DNA of 64,000 bases from Muribaculaceae bacterium Isolate-036 (Harlan) (GTDB lineage Bacteria > Bacteroidota > Bacteroidia > Bacteroidales > Muribaculaceae), in contig RIAY01000001.1 in NCBI GenBank assembly GCA_003833075.1, positions 62,001 through 126,000 on the forward strand. The letters run 5' to 3'. Positions 17,455 to 25,693 of this stretch are shown here, piece by piece. Under the pieces are notes generated by a model that did no database searches, was not told where the DNA came from, and saw nothing but the letters and a program-made list of their open reading frames with translations. Numbering within the stretch: the stretch's first letter is position 1; every line of letters starts with the position of its first letter. Made by a program: the position numbers and the translations under genes.

Positions 17455-19173
17455 ATGAAATTATCAGGTATGACGGATTTTCATCCGGCATTAATCGCGG
17501 CGTGCAAGAATTATTCCGCCGCAAAATTCAGAAGCGACCTTGTCGCCGGTATCGTTGTGGGCATAGTAGCCCTCCCTCTCGCCATCGCATTCGCCATCGC
17601 CAGCGGTGTGAGTCCTACGGTTGGTCTGATCACAGCCGTGATCGGCGGTTTCATCGTGTCGGCGTGCGGCGGCAACTCTGTGCAGATCGGCGGTCCTACA
17701 GGCGCGTTTATCGTTATCATCTACAACATAATACAGCTATACGGCATTTCCGGTCTTGCCATAGCGACATTCATGGCGGGATGTATACTGCTGCTTATGG
17801 GTTTCTTCAAGCTCGGCACGGTGATAAAGTTCATTCCCTATCCGATTGTTGTGGGATTCACCGCCGGTATCGCGCTCACTATCTTCTCCACGCAGATGCC
17901 TGATTTCTTCGGACTCACCATCAACGAAGCCGTGCCCGGTGATTTCATCGGAAAATGGCGGGTATATATCGCCAATTTCAACACCATTGATCTCTCCACG
18001 CTCCTGATCGGGCTGCTGTCGCTTCTCATCATCATTCTGACACCGAAAGTGTCGAAGCGCATTCCCGGCGCCCTGACCGCCATAGTGCTTGTCACAGTTG
18101 TGGTGTGGGTGATGCGCGAGGTGTTCGGCATTACCGGCATCCAGACAATCGGAGACCGCTTCGGCAATCTGACTCCCGAATTGCCGGAGGCAGCGAAGAT
18201 CGGCTTGAACATGGAATCGGTCAACCTCCTTCTGCCGTCGGCATTCACGATAGCGATGCTCGGTGCCATTGAGAGCCTTTTGAGCGCGACAGTGGCGGAC
18301 GGACGTACCGGAGACCGCACCAACTGCAACACTGAGCTGATCGGACAAGGTCTGGCAAATGTGGTGGTACCGATTTTCGGAGGAATACCTGTAACCGGCG
18401 CCATAGCCCGCACCATGACCAACATCACCAACGGCGGCCGCACTCCCGTTGCCGGCATTGTGCATGCCGTGGTGCTTCTTGCGGTATTCATGTTCGCGAT
18501 GCCGCTTATCAATCATGTGCCCATGTCCTGTCTGGCGGCTGTGCTGATAATGGTAAGCTACAATATGAGCGGATGGCGCACTGTGGTGGGGATGGCTCAT
18601 GATCCCAAAGGGGATATATGGGTGCTTGTGGTGACATTCCTGCTGACTGTTATATTCAATCTGACAATCGCCATAGAAATAGGTTTGCTGCTGGCTGTCG
18701 TGGTTTTCCTGCGACGCATCACCGAGAACACCACCATCAAGGTCTACGGCGAGCAGCTCGATGCCGCTGCCGGCACCGACATGACGCAGCATGAGGTGCT
18801 TGACCTTAAGCCGGGTGTCTCGGTATATGAGATCGACGGTCCTTTCTTCTTCGGCGCCGCCACCAAATTCGACGAAATAGTGCGCCACAGTCTTCAGGAG
18901 AATCCGAAAGTGCGGATAATCAGGATGCGTAAGGTGCCGTTCATAGACTCCACCGGTCTCCATAACCTGCAGCTTCTTATCGAATCGTCGCACCGTGAAG
19001 GAATACGGATCGTTCTATCCGGCGTGCGAGACAACGTTCGCGCCGCTCTTCATAACGCCGGCATTGACAGCCTTGTAGGTGCGGAGAATATCTGTGACCA
19101 TATCTCAAAAGCGGTTGTGGTGGCAAATTCCATAGCTGATGGCGAATTGTCGGATAAAATGATTGCTCTTTAA
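17455..19173 (+). CDS. SulP-family anion transporter with STAS domain
   Basis: A 572-residue inner-membrane protein. The membrane part has the SulP signature region (LVAGIVVGIVALPLAIAFAI near residue 30, then IGGPTGAFIVIIY near 77) and repeated hydrophobic helices to about residue 425. The C-terminal STAS domain (about 455-560) contains IIRMRKVPFIDSTGLHNLQL. Family members carry sulfate, bicarbonate or other anions by proton or sodium coupling; substrate cannot be read from the sequence. It has its own promoter box and stands alone between the pilus operon and rnr. Confidence 0.92.
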   Translation: MKLSGMTDFHPALIAACKNYSAAKFRSDLVAGIVVGIVALPLAIAFAIASGVSPTVGLITAVIGGFIVSACGGNSVQIGGPTGAFIVIIYNIIQLYGISGLAIATFMAGCILLLMGFFKLGTVIKFIPYPIVVGFTAGIALTIFSTQMPDFFGLTINEAVPGDFIGKWRVYIANFNTIDLSTLLIGLLSLLIIILTPKVSKRIPGALTAIVLVTVVVWVMREVFGITGIQTIGDRFGNLTPELPEAAKIGLNMESVNLLLPSAFTIAMLGAIESLLSATVADGRTGDRTNCNTELIGQGLANVVVPIFGGIPVTGAIARTMTNITNGGRTPVAGIVHAVVLLAVFMFAMPLINHVPMSCLAAVLIMVSYNMSGWRTVVGMAHDPKGDIWVLVVTFLLTVIFNLTIAIEIGLLLAVVVFLRRITENTTIKVYGEQLDAAAGTDMTQHEVLDLKPGVSVYEIDGPFFFGAATKFDEIVRHSLQENPKVRIIRMRKVPFIDSTGLHNLQLLIESSHREGIRIVLSGVRDNVRAALHNAGIDSLVGAENICDHISKAVVVANSIADGELSDKMIAL

Positions 19174-19192
19174 AGAAAATTTGGTAACTTTG
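19163..19192 (+). promoter_or_regulatory. Promoter for rnr
   Basis: TTG at 19163 is separated by 19 bases from TAACTTTG at 19185-19192, fitting the Bacteroidetes -33/-7 layout. It starts inside the last codons of the SulP gene. The transcript would carry the G-rich array at 19222 in its leader. Confidence 0.65.
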
Positions 19193-19221
19193 AGGGGGGT
19201 AAAGGCGTTTATTCCGTATAG

Positions 19222-19261
19222 ATGGGGCTGAATGGGGCGGTATAGGGATGGATGGGGATGC
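19222..19261 (+). repeat. G-rich 10-bp tandem array, 4 units, in the rnr leader
   Basis: Units ATGGGGCTGA, ATGGGGCGGT, ATAGGGATGG and ATGGGGATGC are contiguous. Four G runs at 10-base spacing could form a quadruplex in the rnr mRNA leader. It ends 40 bp before the start codon. Confidence 0.88.
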
Positions 19262-19301
19262 TCCCGAACGACCCGCTTAAAACGACTAAGGTATCAAAGT
19301 T

Positions 19302-21587
19302 ATGAAAAAGAGTAAAAACAATGGTGCGCGCCGGTTGAGAAAGCGCGAACTGCAGCAGAAAATAATGGAATTTCTGCTGAAACAAAATAAACAATCATTC
19401 AATTACAAGCAGATCGCTTTCGCGATTGAGGCAACCAATCCGCAAAGCCGTCTCGATATAATCAATCTCCTCGACGAACTTGTCGCCGCCGAGGAGATTC
19501 AGGAGGTGGGTCTTGGGAAATACAAGGCTTTCTCCAACCGTGGAACAGAAAATGTCGGCGTGTTCGTGCGCCGCTCCAACGGCAAGAATGCCGTTGTCAT
19601 CGACGACGAGCAGATCATGGTCGCCGAGCGTAACTCGATGCATGCCCTCAACGGAGACAAGGTGCGCGTGATGGTATCCGCCGCACGTGCCGGGCGCGAC
19701 CCCGAGGCGCAGGTCATCGAGATTCTTGAGGCAAAAGACCAGGTCTTCATCGGTACGCTGAAAGTAGACAAGACATATTCAGCGCTCGTGACTGATTCAA
19801 AATTCCTCGCCGCCGACATAATAATACCCCGCAACAAGCTCAAAGGGGGTAAGTCGGGCGACAAGGCGATAGCGCGTATAACCTGCTGGAAAGACGACGA
19901 GATGAATCCGCGCGGCGAAGTGGTCGACATCCTCGGCAGGAAAGGGGAGAACACCGCTGAGATGCATGCCATTCTCGCAGAGTTCGGTCTTCCGTACAAA
20001 TATCCTGAGAATGTGGAGAAAGCCGCCGATAAGATCGATGCCGGCATAACACCCGAAGAGGTGGCGAAGCGCGAGGACTTCCGCAATGTCACCACTTTCA
20101 CCATAGACCCTCGTGACGCAAAAGACTTCGATGATGCTCTCTCCATCCGTCAGCTTGCCAACGGCAACTGGGAGGTCGGCGTGCACATCGCCGATGTCAC
20201 GCATTATGTGCGTCCCGGCTCGGTGATAGACAAAGAGGCTCAGAAACGCGCCACAAGCGTCTATCTTGTGGATCGCACTATCCCCATGCTTCCCGAAAGG
20301 CTCTCGAACGGCATATGCTCGCTGCGTCCCGATGAGGAGAAACTGACTTTCTCAGCTATCTTCGAACTCGACTCCAAGGCGAATGTGGTCAACAGCCGCA
20401 TAGGACGTACCGCGATACGCAGCGACCGTCGTTTCACATACGAAGAGGCTCAGGAGATAATAGAGAAGGTCGATGCCGGAGAGAAGGTGGAGGAAACCGA
20501 TGCAGAGGGCCGCAGGAACTTCCCACGCGAGATATGTGTGCTCAACGAGCTTGCCAGACAGCTTCGCCGCCGCCGCTATGATGCAGGCGCTCTTGAATTC
20601 GACCGTGCCGAAGTGCGTTTCGAGATCGATGAGACAGGAAAACCGGTAAGTGTCTATTTCAAGGAATCGAAAGACGCAAACAAGCTTATCGAGGAATTCA
20701 TGCTGCTCGCGAACCTGACTGTGGCTGAATCCATAGGGAAAGTGGCGAAAGGGAAGAAAGCGAAATCGTTCGTTTACCGCATACACGAAAATCCTAATCC
20801 CGAGAAAATCGGTAATCTGGCTCTTATCGCCTCCCGTTTCGGATATAAGGTGGCTACAGAGGGGCGCGCCAAGGAGATCAACAAGAGTGTGAACCGCCTG
20901 CTCAAGGACGTGAAAGGGAAAGGGGAGGAGAACATGCTCTCGATCCTTGCGATACGCTCTATGGCGAAGGCTGTCTACACCACCGACAACGTGGGTCATT
21001 ACGGTCTGGCGATGGATTATTACACGCACTTCACATCGCCGATACGCCGTTATCCCGACATGATGGTGCACCGCTTGCTCGCCAAGTATGCCGACGGAGG
21101 CAGAAGTGTCGACAAGTTGAAATTAGAGGATGAATGCCGGCACTCCTCCGATATGGAGCAGCTTGCCGCCAACGCCGAGCGCGCCTCGATACGTTACAAG
21201 CAGGTGGAATTCATGCAGGACCGTCTGGGCGAGATATATGACGGGGTGATTTCCGGCGTGACCGAGTGGGGTTTCTATGTGGAGCTTACCGATTCGATGT
21301 GCGAAGGGCTTGTGCCTGTGCGTGACCTTGCCGACGATTATTACGACTATGACGAGAAGAGCTACTGCCTGAAAGGGCGTCGCCACGGTAATGTATACAC
21401 CCTTGGCGACATGGTGAAGGTGCAGGTGGCGAGGGCGGACCTGGACCGCAAGCAGCTCGACTTCGCGCTGATCTCCGACAGCGGCAACCCGAACCGTCCC
21501 CTCGAACAGCGCAAACCCGGCAAGCGCAACGAACCCTGCAAACCCTCCAGATCAAAAGGTCGTGGCAAGGGCAAACGCCGCAAATAA
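19302..21587 (+). CDS. rnr: Ribonuclease R
   Basis: A 3'-to-5' exoribonuclease that degrades structured RNA and takes part in rRNA and tmRNA quality control. Order: N-terminal basic winged-helix region (RRLRKRELQQKIMEFLLKQN), cold-shock-type OB domains (about 80-240), the RNB catalytic domain with TIDPRDAKDFDDAL (about 265, metal-binding Asp residues present) and YTHFTSPIRRYPDMMVHRLL, an S1 domain (EIYDGVISGVTEWGFYVEL), and a basic C-terminal tail (KRNEPCKPSRSKGRGKGKRRK region). The length of 761 residues is typical. A promoter and a G-rich array precede it. Confidence 0.97.
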   Translation: MKKSKNNGARRLRKRELQQKIMEFLLKQNKQSFNYKQIAFAIEATNPQSRLDIINLLDELVAAEEIQEVGLGKYKAFSNRGTENVGVFVRRSNGKNAVVIDDEQIMVAERNSMHALNGDKVRVMVSAARAGRDPEAQVIEILEAKDQVFIGTLKVDKTYSALVTDSKFLAADIIIPRNKLKGGKSGDKAIARITCWKDDEMNPRGEVVDILGRKGENTAEMHAILAEFGLPYKYPENVEKAADKIDAGITPEEVAKREDFRNVTTFTIDPRDAKDFDDALSIRQLANGNWEVGVHIADVTHYVRPGSVIDKEAQKRATSVYLVDRTIPMLPERLSNGICSLRPDEEKLTFSAIFELDSKANVVNSRIGRTAIRSDRRFTYEEAQEIIEKVDAGEKVEETDAEGRRNFPREICVLNELARQLRRRRYDAGALEFDRAEVRFEIDETGKPVSVYFKESKDANKLIEEFMLLANLTVAESIGKVAKGKKAKSFVYRIHENPNPEKIGNLALIASRFGYKVATEGRAKEINKSVNRLLKDVKGKGEENMLSILAIRSMAKAVYTTDNVGHYGLAMDYYTHFTSPIRRYPDMMVHRLLAKYADGGRSVDKLKLEDECRHSSDMEQLAANAERASIRYKQVEFMQDRLGEIYDGVISGVTEWGFYVELTDSMCEGLVPVRDLADDYYDYDEKSYCLKGRRHGNVYTLGDMVKVQVARADLDRKQLDFALISDSGNPNRPLEQRKPGKRNEPCKPSRSKGRGKGKRRK

Positions 21588-21608
21588 CCTGATTGTCCAC
21601 AAAGCAAG

Positions 21609-21716
21609 GTCTTTAAGGTCTTTAGGGTCTTTAGGGTCTTTAGGGTCTTTAGGGTCTTTAAGGTCTTTAGGGTCTTTAGGGACTTTAAGGACTTTAAAGA
21701 CCTTAAGGACATTAGA
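21609..21716 (+). repeat. 9-bp tandem array, 12 units
   Basis: Twelve contiguous units of consensus GTCTTTAGG, with drift at the right end (GACTTTAAG, GACATTAGA). It occupies most of the 177-bp gap between rnr and the glycosidase gene. Because 9 bp is three codons, open frames appear on both strands (Ser-Leu-Gly or Thr-Leu-Lys repeats), but they are repeat artefacts. Confidence 0.92.
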
Positions 21717-21764
21717 AAATGAGAATGGGGAAGGATTAATCTTGAATGATAATTATAACAACTT

Positions 21765-24071
21765 ATGAAAGCTTATAGATATTTGATGGCTGTGCCGGTG
21801 CTGGCTTTTGCGGCGAATGCTTTTGCCGCGGACCCGGTGATTGTCGAGACCGAGGCTTACCGCTGGGCGGGTGACACCATTTTTCAGAATGAATTCAAGG
21901 CATGGGCTGTAAGTCCCTATGAACTCAAGTCGACATATAAGGGACGCCCTGGTTATTATATGCCTGTCGACCAGAGCTGGAAGAGGAAAAACGACCTCTC
22001 TTCCTATCCGAAACTGAAGTCGAACAACCTCCTGCATGAGGCTCTGTATAACATGGCGCTCGACGAGATGGTGAATGCCGTGGAGCCTGATACCACCCTG
22101 CGCACAGGTAAGGAGTGGTCGGGAGTGTGGACCCGCGATGTGAGCTATTCCATCATCCTCTCCATGGCTTACATGCAGCCGGAAGCTTCGATGATTTCGC
22201 TGATGAAGAAGGTTAACCCGAGCGGGCAGATCATCCAGGATACCGGTTCGGGCGGTGCGTGGCCCATCTCTACCGACCGCTTGGTGTGGGCGCTTGCCGC
22301 TTATGAGATTTATAAAGTGACGGGAGACCGCAAATGGCTCGAGAAGGTATATCCGATCGCCCTCCGTTCTCTGGAGAAGGATGAGAAGACGGTGATGAGT
22401 GAACGCGGACTCGTGAAGGGTGAGACCTCTTTTATCGACTGGCGCGAGCAGAGCCATCCGAAATGGATGCAGACCGTAGACATCTCGCAGAGCGAGGCGA
22501 TGGGCACCAACGTGATGTATGCCGCCACGCTCCGCGCTGTCGGGGAGATGGCGCAGGTGCTCGGCAAGAAGAGAGAGGCTGACAAGCTTTTCGCCAAATC
22601 CGATGCGCTTGCCGCCAACATCGACAAGACGTTCTGGATGCCAGACAAGGGGTATTACGGGATGTATACCTACGGACGCGGTAGCAGAATTCTGAATCCG
22701 CGTGCAGAGTCGCTCGGCGAGGCTCTTGCCATCCTCTACGACATAGCTCCGAAAGAGCATCAGAAATCTATCTCCGAAAACAGTCCGCAGACGCCATTCG
22801 GCGCACCTGTTTTCTATCCGCAGATTTCCGACATGCCCAACTACCATAACAACGCTCTCTGGCCCTGGGTGGCGTCATACTGGACTCTCGCTCAAGCTAA
22901 GGCGGGTAACGAGCGGGGTGTGCTGGAGGGTATAGGCTCCGTATATCGTCCCGCAGCCCTTTTCTGCACGAACAAGGAGAATCTCAATCTTGACAACGGC
23001 GATATATTCACAGAGCTGAACTCCTCGAACATGCTTTGGTGTCTTGCAGGTAATATAGCGCTGACAACACGCGTGCTCTTCGGAATACATTTCGAAAAAG
23101 ATGGTCTTGTGATAGAGCCGTTCGTGCCGGAAGTGCTTGCCGGTAAACGTACTCTCGAGGGTTTCCCCTACAGAGGCGCGAAGCTCGACATTACAGTCGA
23201 AGGTTACGGCAACAGTGTGAAAGAATTGATTGTAAACGGAAAGAACATCTATCCGGAAAAGGGGAAGCTTATTCCGGCAAAGATGCTGAAGAATGGCGGC
23301 GACATCATCGTGCGGCTTGACAATCAGCCTATTCCGGAAATGAAGGTCAACAGCGTTCCCAACGTCAAGGCCCCTCTGACTCCTGTGACATGGCTTGCCA
23401 ACAATCCGGCTCTCGACGGTGAGGGCGTGCCTGTGAACAATCAGCTCGAATGGAATCCTATCGAATATATAGCAAAATATATCGTGCTGAAAGACGGTGA
23501 GCCGGTGGCGGAGACCCGCGAGACATCGTATGCGGCTGTCACTCCCGGCGAATGGCAGGTGATAGGTGTTTCCGGCAGCGGGGTGCAGTCGTTCGCTTCC
23601 GAACCGCGCAGCAACCGCCCGACTGTGATTGTGGAGTTTCCGGGTGAGACAGTGAGAATGAAGTCTGCTGAGGTAAGCTATTTGCCCGAAGCGGCAATTG
23701 CCGGTTTTACGGGAGCCGGTTTTGTTGAGACCGACAGGTCTTCGGCACCCGCGGAGGTGACAGTGGATATTCCCGAGGAGGGTGTGTATTCGTTCAGCCT
23801 GCGTTATGCCAACGGCAACGGACCGGTTAACACGGAGAACAAGGCTGCGGTGCGCACTCTTACACTCGATGGCAACAAGGCTGGAACAATTGTGATGCCG
23901 CACCGCGGACGTGGCAACTGGAACGACTGGGGCATGAGCAATCAGATTGTGTTACCTCTTGAAAAAGGGCGACATACGCTCGGAGTGCGTTATCTCCCGG
24001 AAGACGAAAACATGAATATCTCTACCAACCATGCGCTGCTTGACCATCTGCGTGTTGAACACGTGAAATGA
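21765..24071 (+). CDS. Secreted (alpha/alpha)6-barrel glycoside hydrolase with C-terminal beta domain
   Basis: A 768-residue protein with a Sec signal peptide (MKAYRYLMAVPVLAFAANAFA). Residues of about 75-440 look like a six-hairpin glycosidase: EWSGVWTRDVSYSIILSMAY near 118, SFIDWREQSHPKWMQ near 225 and YHNNALWPWVASYWTLAQ near 345. These acidic and aromatic motifs resemble the MGH1/GH63-type or related debranching families; the exact GH family and the sugar cannot be fixed by eye. A domain with a fibronectin-like strand pattern follows, and the last 140 residues (from about 625) look like a carbohydrate-binding jelly roll (ALLDHLRVEHV end). It stands alone; no SusC/SusD pair is nearby. Confidence 0.8.
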   Translation: MKAYRYLMAVPVLAFAANAFAADPVIVETEAYRWAGDTIFQNEFKAWAVSPYELKSTYKGRPGYYMPVDQSWKRKNDLSSYPKLKSNNLLHEALYNMALDEMVNAVEPDTTLRTGKEWSGVWTRDVSYSIILSMAYMQPEASMISLMKKVNPSGQIIQDTGSGGAWPISTDRLVWALAAYEIYKVTGDRKWLEKVYPIALRSLEKDEKTVMSERGLVKGETSFIDWREQSHPKWMQTVDISQSEAMGTNVMYAATLRAVGEMAQVLGKKREADKLFAKSDALAANIDKTFWMPDKGYYGMYTYGRGSRILNPRAESLGEALAILYDIAPKEHQKSISENSPQTPFGAPVFYPQISDMPNYHNNALWPWVASYWTLAQAKAGNERGVLEGIGSVYRPAALFCTNKENLNLDNGDIFTELNSSNMLWCLAGNIALTTRVLFGIHFEKDGLVIEPFVPEVLAGKRTLEGFPYRGAKLDITVEGYGNSVKELIVNGKNIYPEKGKLIPAKMLKNGGDIIVRLDNQPIPEMKVNSVPNVKAPLTPVTWLANNPALDGEGVPVNNQLEWNPIEYIAKYIVLKDGEPVAETRETSYAAVTPGEWQVIGVSGSGVQSFASEPRSNRPTVIVEFPGETVRMKSAEVSYLPEAAIAGFTGAGFVETDRSSAPAEVTVDIPEEGVYSFSLRYANGNGPVNTENKAAVRTLTLDGNKAGTIVMPHRGRGNWNDWGMSNQIVLPLEKGRHTLGVRYLPEDENMNISTNHALLDHLRVEHVK

Positions 24072-24077
24072 AAAAAA

Positions 24078-24110
24078 TTTGGTGGAATAAAAAAAAAGTT
24101 GTAATTTTGC
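24078..24110 (+). promoter_or_regulatory. Promoter of the SRP RNA - tRNA-Thr unit
   Basis: TTTG at 24078-24081 and TAATTTTGC at 24102-24110 are separated by 20 bases, an almost ideal Bacteroidetes promoter. The SRP RNA 5' helix begins two bases after the -7 box ends. Confidence 0.85.
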
Positions 24111-24111
24111 A

Positions 24112-24210
24112 GCGGGTGAGTCCTTCACGACCAGCTCCCCGTAAATCCCCCAGGTCTTGACCGAAGCAAGGGTAGCGGGTTGAGCGGTGCGATGGAGTAA
24201 GCTCGCCCGC
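24112..24210 (+). ncRNA. ffs: Signal recognition particle RNA, small bacterial type (4.5S-like)
   Basis: A 99-nt RNA that folds as one long hairpin. The ends pair (GCGGGTGAG with CTCGCCCGC, one G-U), inner helices follow (GCTC/GAGC, CCCG/CGGG, CCC/GGG), and the tip shows the conserved symmetric loop CAGG on the 5' side and AGCA on the 3' side, then AAGGGTAGCGGG. The tip itself is TCTTGACCGA at 24155-24164, where E. coli has TCCGGAAGGA, so the usual GGAA loop is replaced by TGAC (URRC class). The RNA binds Ffh and targets membrane proteins. It is transcribed together with the tRNA that starts two bases later. Confidence 0.85.
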
Positions 24211-24212
24211 CT

Positions 24213-24286
24213 GCCTCTTTAGCTCAGTTGGCCAGAGCACGTGATTTGTAATCTCGGGGTCGTTGGTTCGAATCCGACAAGAGGCT
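24213..24286 (+). tRNA. tRNA-Thr (anticodon TGT)
   Basis: A cloverleaf of 74 nt: acceptor GCCTCTT/AAGAGGC (perfect), D stem GCTC/GAGC, anticodon loop TTTGTAA with anticodon TGT, T arm GTTGG-TTCGAAT-CCGAC (one G-U), discriminator T, no encoded CCA. The anticodon stem CGTGA/TCTCG carries a central U-U mismatch (positions 29-41). It begins two bases after the SRP RNA. Confidence 0.95.
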
Positions 24287-24366
24287 CGAAATGTTTTTCA
24301 TAATTTTGTTTTGGCGGTGTGTTTTCGTTTGAAAAACATGCCGTTTTTTCTTTCTTCCTTGGGGAA

Positions 24367-24444
24367 ATGGGGCGGAATGGGGCGGAATGAGGGAAATGGG
24401 GGAAATGGGGATGGATAGGGATGTATGGGGCGGAATGAGGAGGT
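24367..24444 (+). repeat. G-rich 10-bp tandem array, 8 units
   Basis: Units such as ATGGGGCGGA, ATGGGGATGG and ATAGGGATGT repeat with a 10-bp period, with two 9-bp units in the middle. It belongs to the same family as the arrays before apt, the OmpA-family gene and rnr. It merges at its right end with an 8-bp array. Confidence 0.85.
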
Positions 24445-24496
24445 ATTTAGGTATTCAGATATTCGGGTATTCAGGTATTCAGATAATCAGGTATGT
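24441..24496 (+). repeat. 8-bp tandem array, 7 units, running into a start codon
   Basis: Units AGGTATTT, AGGTATTC, AGATATTC, GGGTATTC, AGGTATTC, AGATAATC and AGGTATGT are contiguous. The last unit contains the ATG of the DUF4286 gene at 24493. Confidence 0.85.
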
Positions 24497-24801
24497 TGAT
24501 ACATAACGCTACATTTATGGTTGATCCGCAACGGGGCGCGGAGTTCCTGGAGTGGTTCGCGCCGCTGGCGCGTAAGGCGGGTCCGGAAGGGAAGTCCCGT
24601 CTGTCGGTGATGAGACAGGCTGGTGGCGAAACCGCCGGTGAAACCCAGGCTCTGTGCGTAGCCTTTCAGGGGGAGTTCGAGTCTATGGAAGATGTCGCGG
24701 CTTGGACGTCTAAACGTCTGCGCCCGCTTGTGGCTGCTTTTGAACGCCGCTTTGCACCGGATGCGATGGTGTTTACTTCTGTGTTTGAAACGATTTTTTA
24801 A
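24493..24801 (+). CDS. DUF4286 family protein
   Basis: A small 102-residue cytoplasmic protein. It opens MLIHNATFMVDPQRGAEFLEW, matching the Bacteroidetes DUF4286 pattern (Asn-Thr-Thr-like strand, then a Glu-Phe-Leu-x-Trp helix), and ends FERRFAPDAMVFTSVFETIF. DUF4286 genes are often beside ruvC in Bacteroidales, as here. The fold is probably ferredoxin-like (dimeric alpha-beta barrel type); the function is unknown. The start codon lies within an 8-bp tandem array, so expression may vary with repeat number. Confidence 0.8.
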   Translation: MLIHNATFMVDPQRGAEFLEWFAPLARKAGPEGKSRLSVMRQAGGETAGETQALCVAFQGEFESMEDVAAWTSKRLRPLVAAFERRFAPDAMVFTSVFETIF

Positions 24802-24830
24802 TGGAAACGACACCCGGAAGCAGTGTGTCG

Positions 24831-24886
24831 GGAACCGGACATTGTAACTGGAACCGGACGTCGTAATGGAAACCGGACATCGTAAT
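24831..24886 (+). repeat. 18-20-bp tandem repeat before ruvC, 3 units
   Basis: Three copies of GGAA(A)CCGGAC-RTYGTAA, starting at 24831, 24850 and 24868, end 9 bp before the ruvC start. The unit lengths are 19, 18 and 20 bases. Confidence 0.8.
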
Positions 24887-24895
24887 ATGTAGAGG

Positions 24896-25489
24896 ATGAA
24901 TGACGAGGTAAGGAAATATGAGCGCATAATCATGGGTATCGACCCGGGTACGAATGTCATGGGTTATGGCGTGTTGGGCGTGAATGGGAAAAAAGTGGAG
25001 GTTGTGGTGATGGGGGTGATCCAGTTGAGCAAGTTCGAAAGCCATTATAAGCGGCTTCACCGCATTTTCGAGCGCGTAACAGGACTCGTGGAGCAGTATC
25101 TTCCCGATGAACTCGCTATCGAGGCTCCTTTTTTCGGGAAAAACGTGCAGTCAATGCTTAAGCTCGGCAGGGCGCAGGGTGTGGCGATGGCTGCTGCTCT
25201 GTGCCGCGACATACCTATTGCCGAATATGCGCCATTGACTATCAAGCAGGCGGTGACCGGTGCCGGATCCGCCTCCAAGGAGCGCGTGGCAGAGATGCTG
25301 CGCCGTCTTCTGAACATCCCGTCGGAAAAAATGCCCCATCTTCTGGATGCTACGGATGCCCTTGCCGCCGCGCTGACGCATTTCTACGAGACCGGTAAGC
25401 CGCAGATCGCAAAAGGTCCGAAGTCCTGGGCGGATTTCCTCTCGAAAAATCCCGACAGAATAGCTCCGAGAAGAGGAAAACAGGAGTGA
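24896..25489 (+). CDS. ruvC: Crossover junction endodeoxyribonuclease RuvC
   Basis: Resolves Holliday junctions with RuvAB by symmetric cleavage. The RNase H-like fold is clear: GIDPGT (first Asp, residue 16) near the N-terminus, the glutamate in [11 protein letters not shown] (about residue 70), and the closing Asp pair in [13 protein letters not shown] (about 150-155), so all catalytic acids are present. The length of 197 residues is slightly above the E. coli length owing to an N-terminal extension and a basic tail. It follows DUF4286 with a repeat-filled gap of 94 bp. Confidence 0.96.
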   Translation: MNDEVRKYERIIMGIDPGTNVMGYGVLGVNGKKVEVVVMGVIQLSKFESHYKRLHRIFERVTGLVEQYLPDELAIEAPFFGKNVQSMLKLGRAQGVAMAAALCRDIPIAEYAPLTIKQAVTGAGSASKERVAEMLRRLLNIPSEKMPHLLDATDALAAALTHFYETGKPQIAKGPKSWADFLSKNPDRIAPRRGKQE

Positions 25490-25622
25490 GAGGATAGTTC
25501 CGGGAGGTGAGTAAGTCGGTGAACAGACTCTTAATGATGGCAAATGGCATGTATCATATGTTAAAAAGCGGAATGATGCCGAACAATAGGTAAATTTATT
25601 TCCTTAATAAGAAAGAATTACA

Positions 25623-25631
25623 TATATTTGC
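25623..25631 (+). promoter_or_regulatory. -7 promoter element before deoC
   Basis: TATATTTGC fits TAnnTTTGC. It lies 62 bp before the deoC start; the -33 element is not clear. Confidence 0.6.
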
Positions 25632-25693
25632 GAGTTAAAACAATTTTAGAATAAAGGTTTAATTTTTTTACACCGACAAAAAACGACATAAAA

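Noticed and set aside
17737-18993. A 418-codon open frame on the minus strand
   Set aside because: It lies wholly opposite the SulP transporter gene, is His-rich and low in recognisable motifs, and mirrors the codon bias of the real gene.
21562-21768. A 68-codon frame with Ser-Leu-Gly repeats
   Set aside because: It is the 9-bp array read as codons; it overlaps rnr and has no initiation signals or family match.
24367-24496. Possible CRISPR array
   Set aside because: Units of 8-10 bp are contiguous, with no unique spacers, and no cas genes are nearby.
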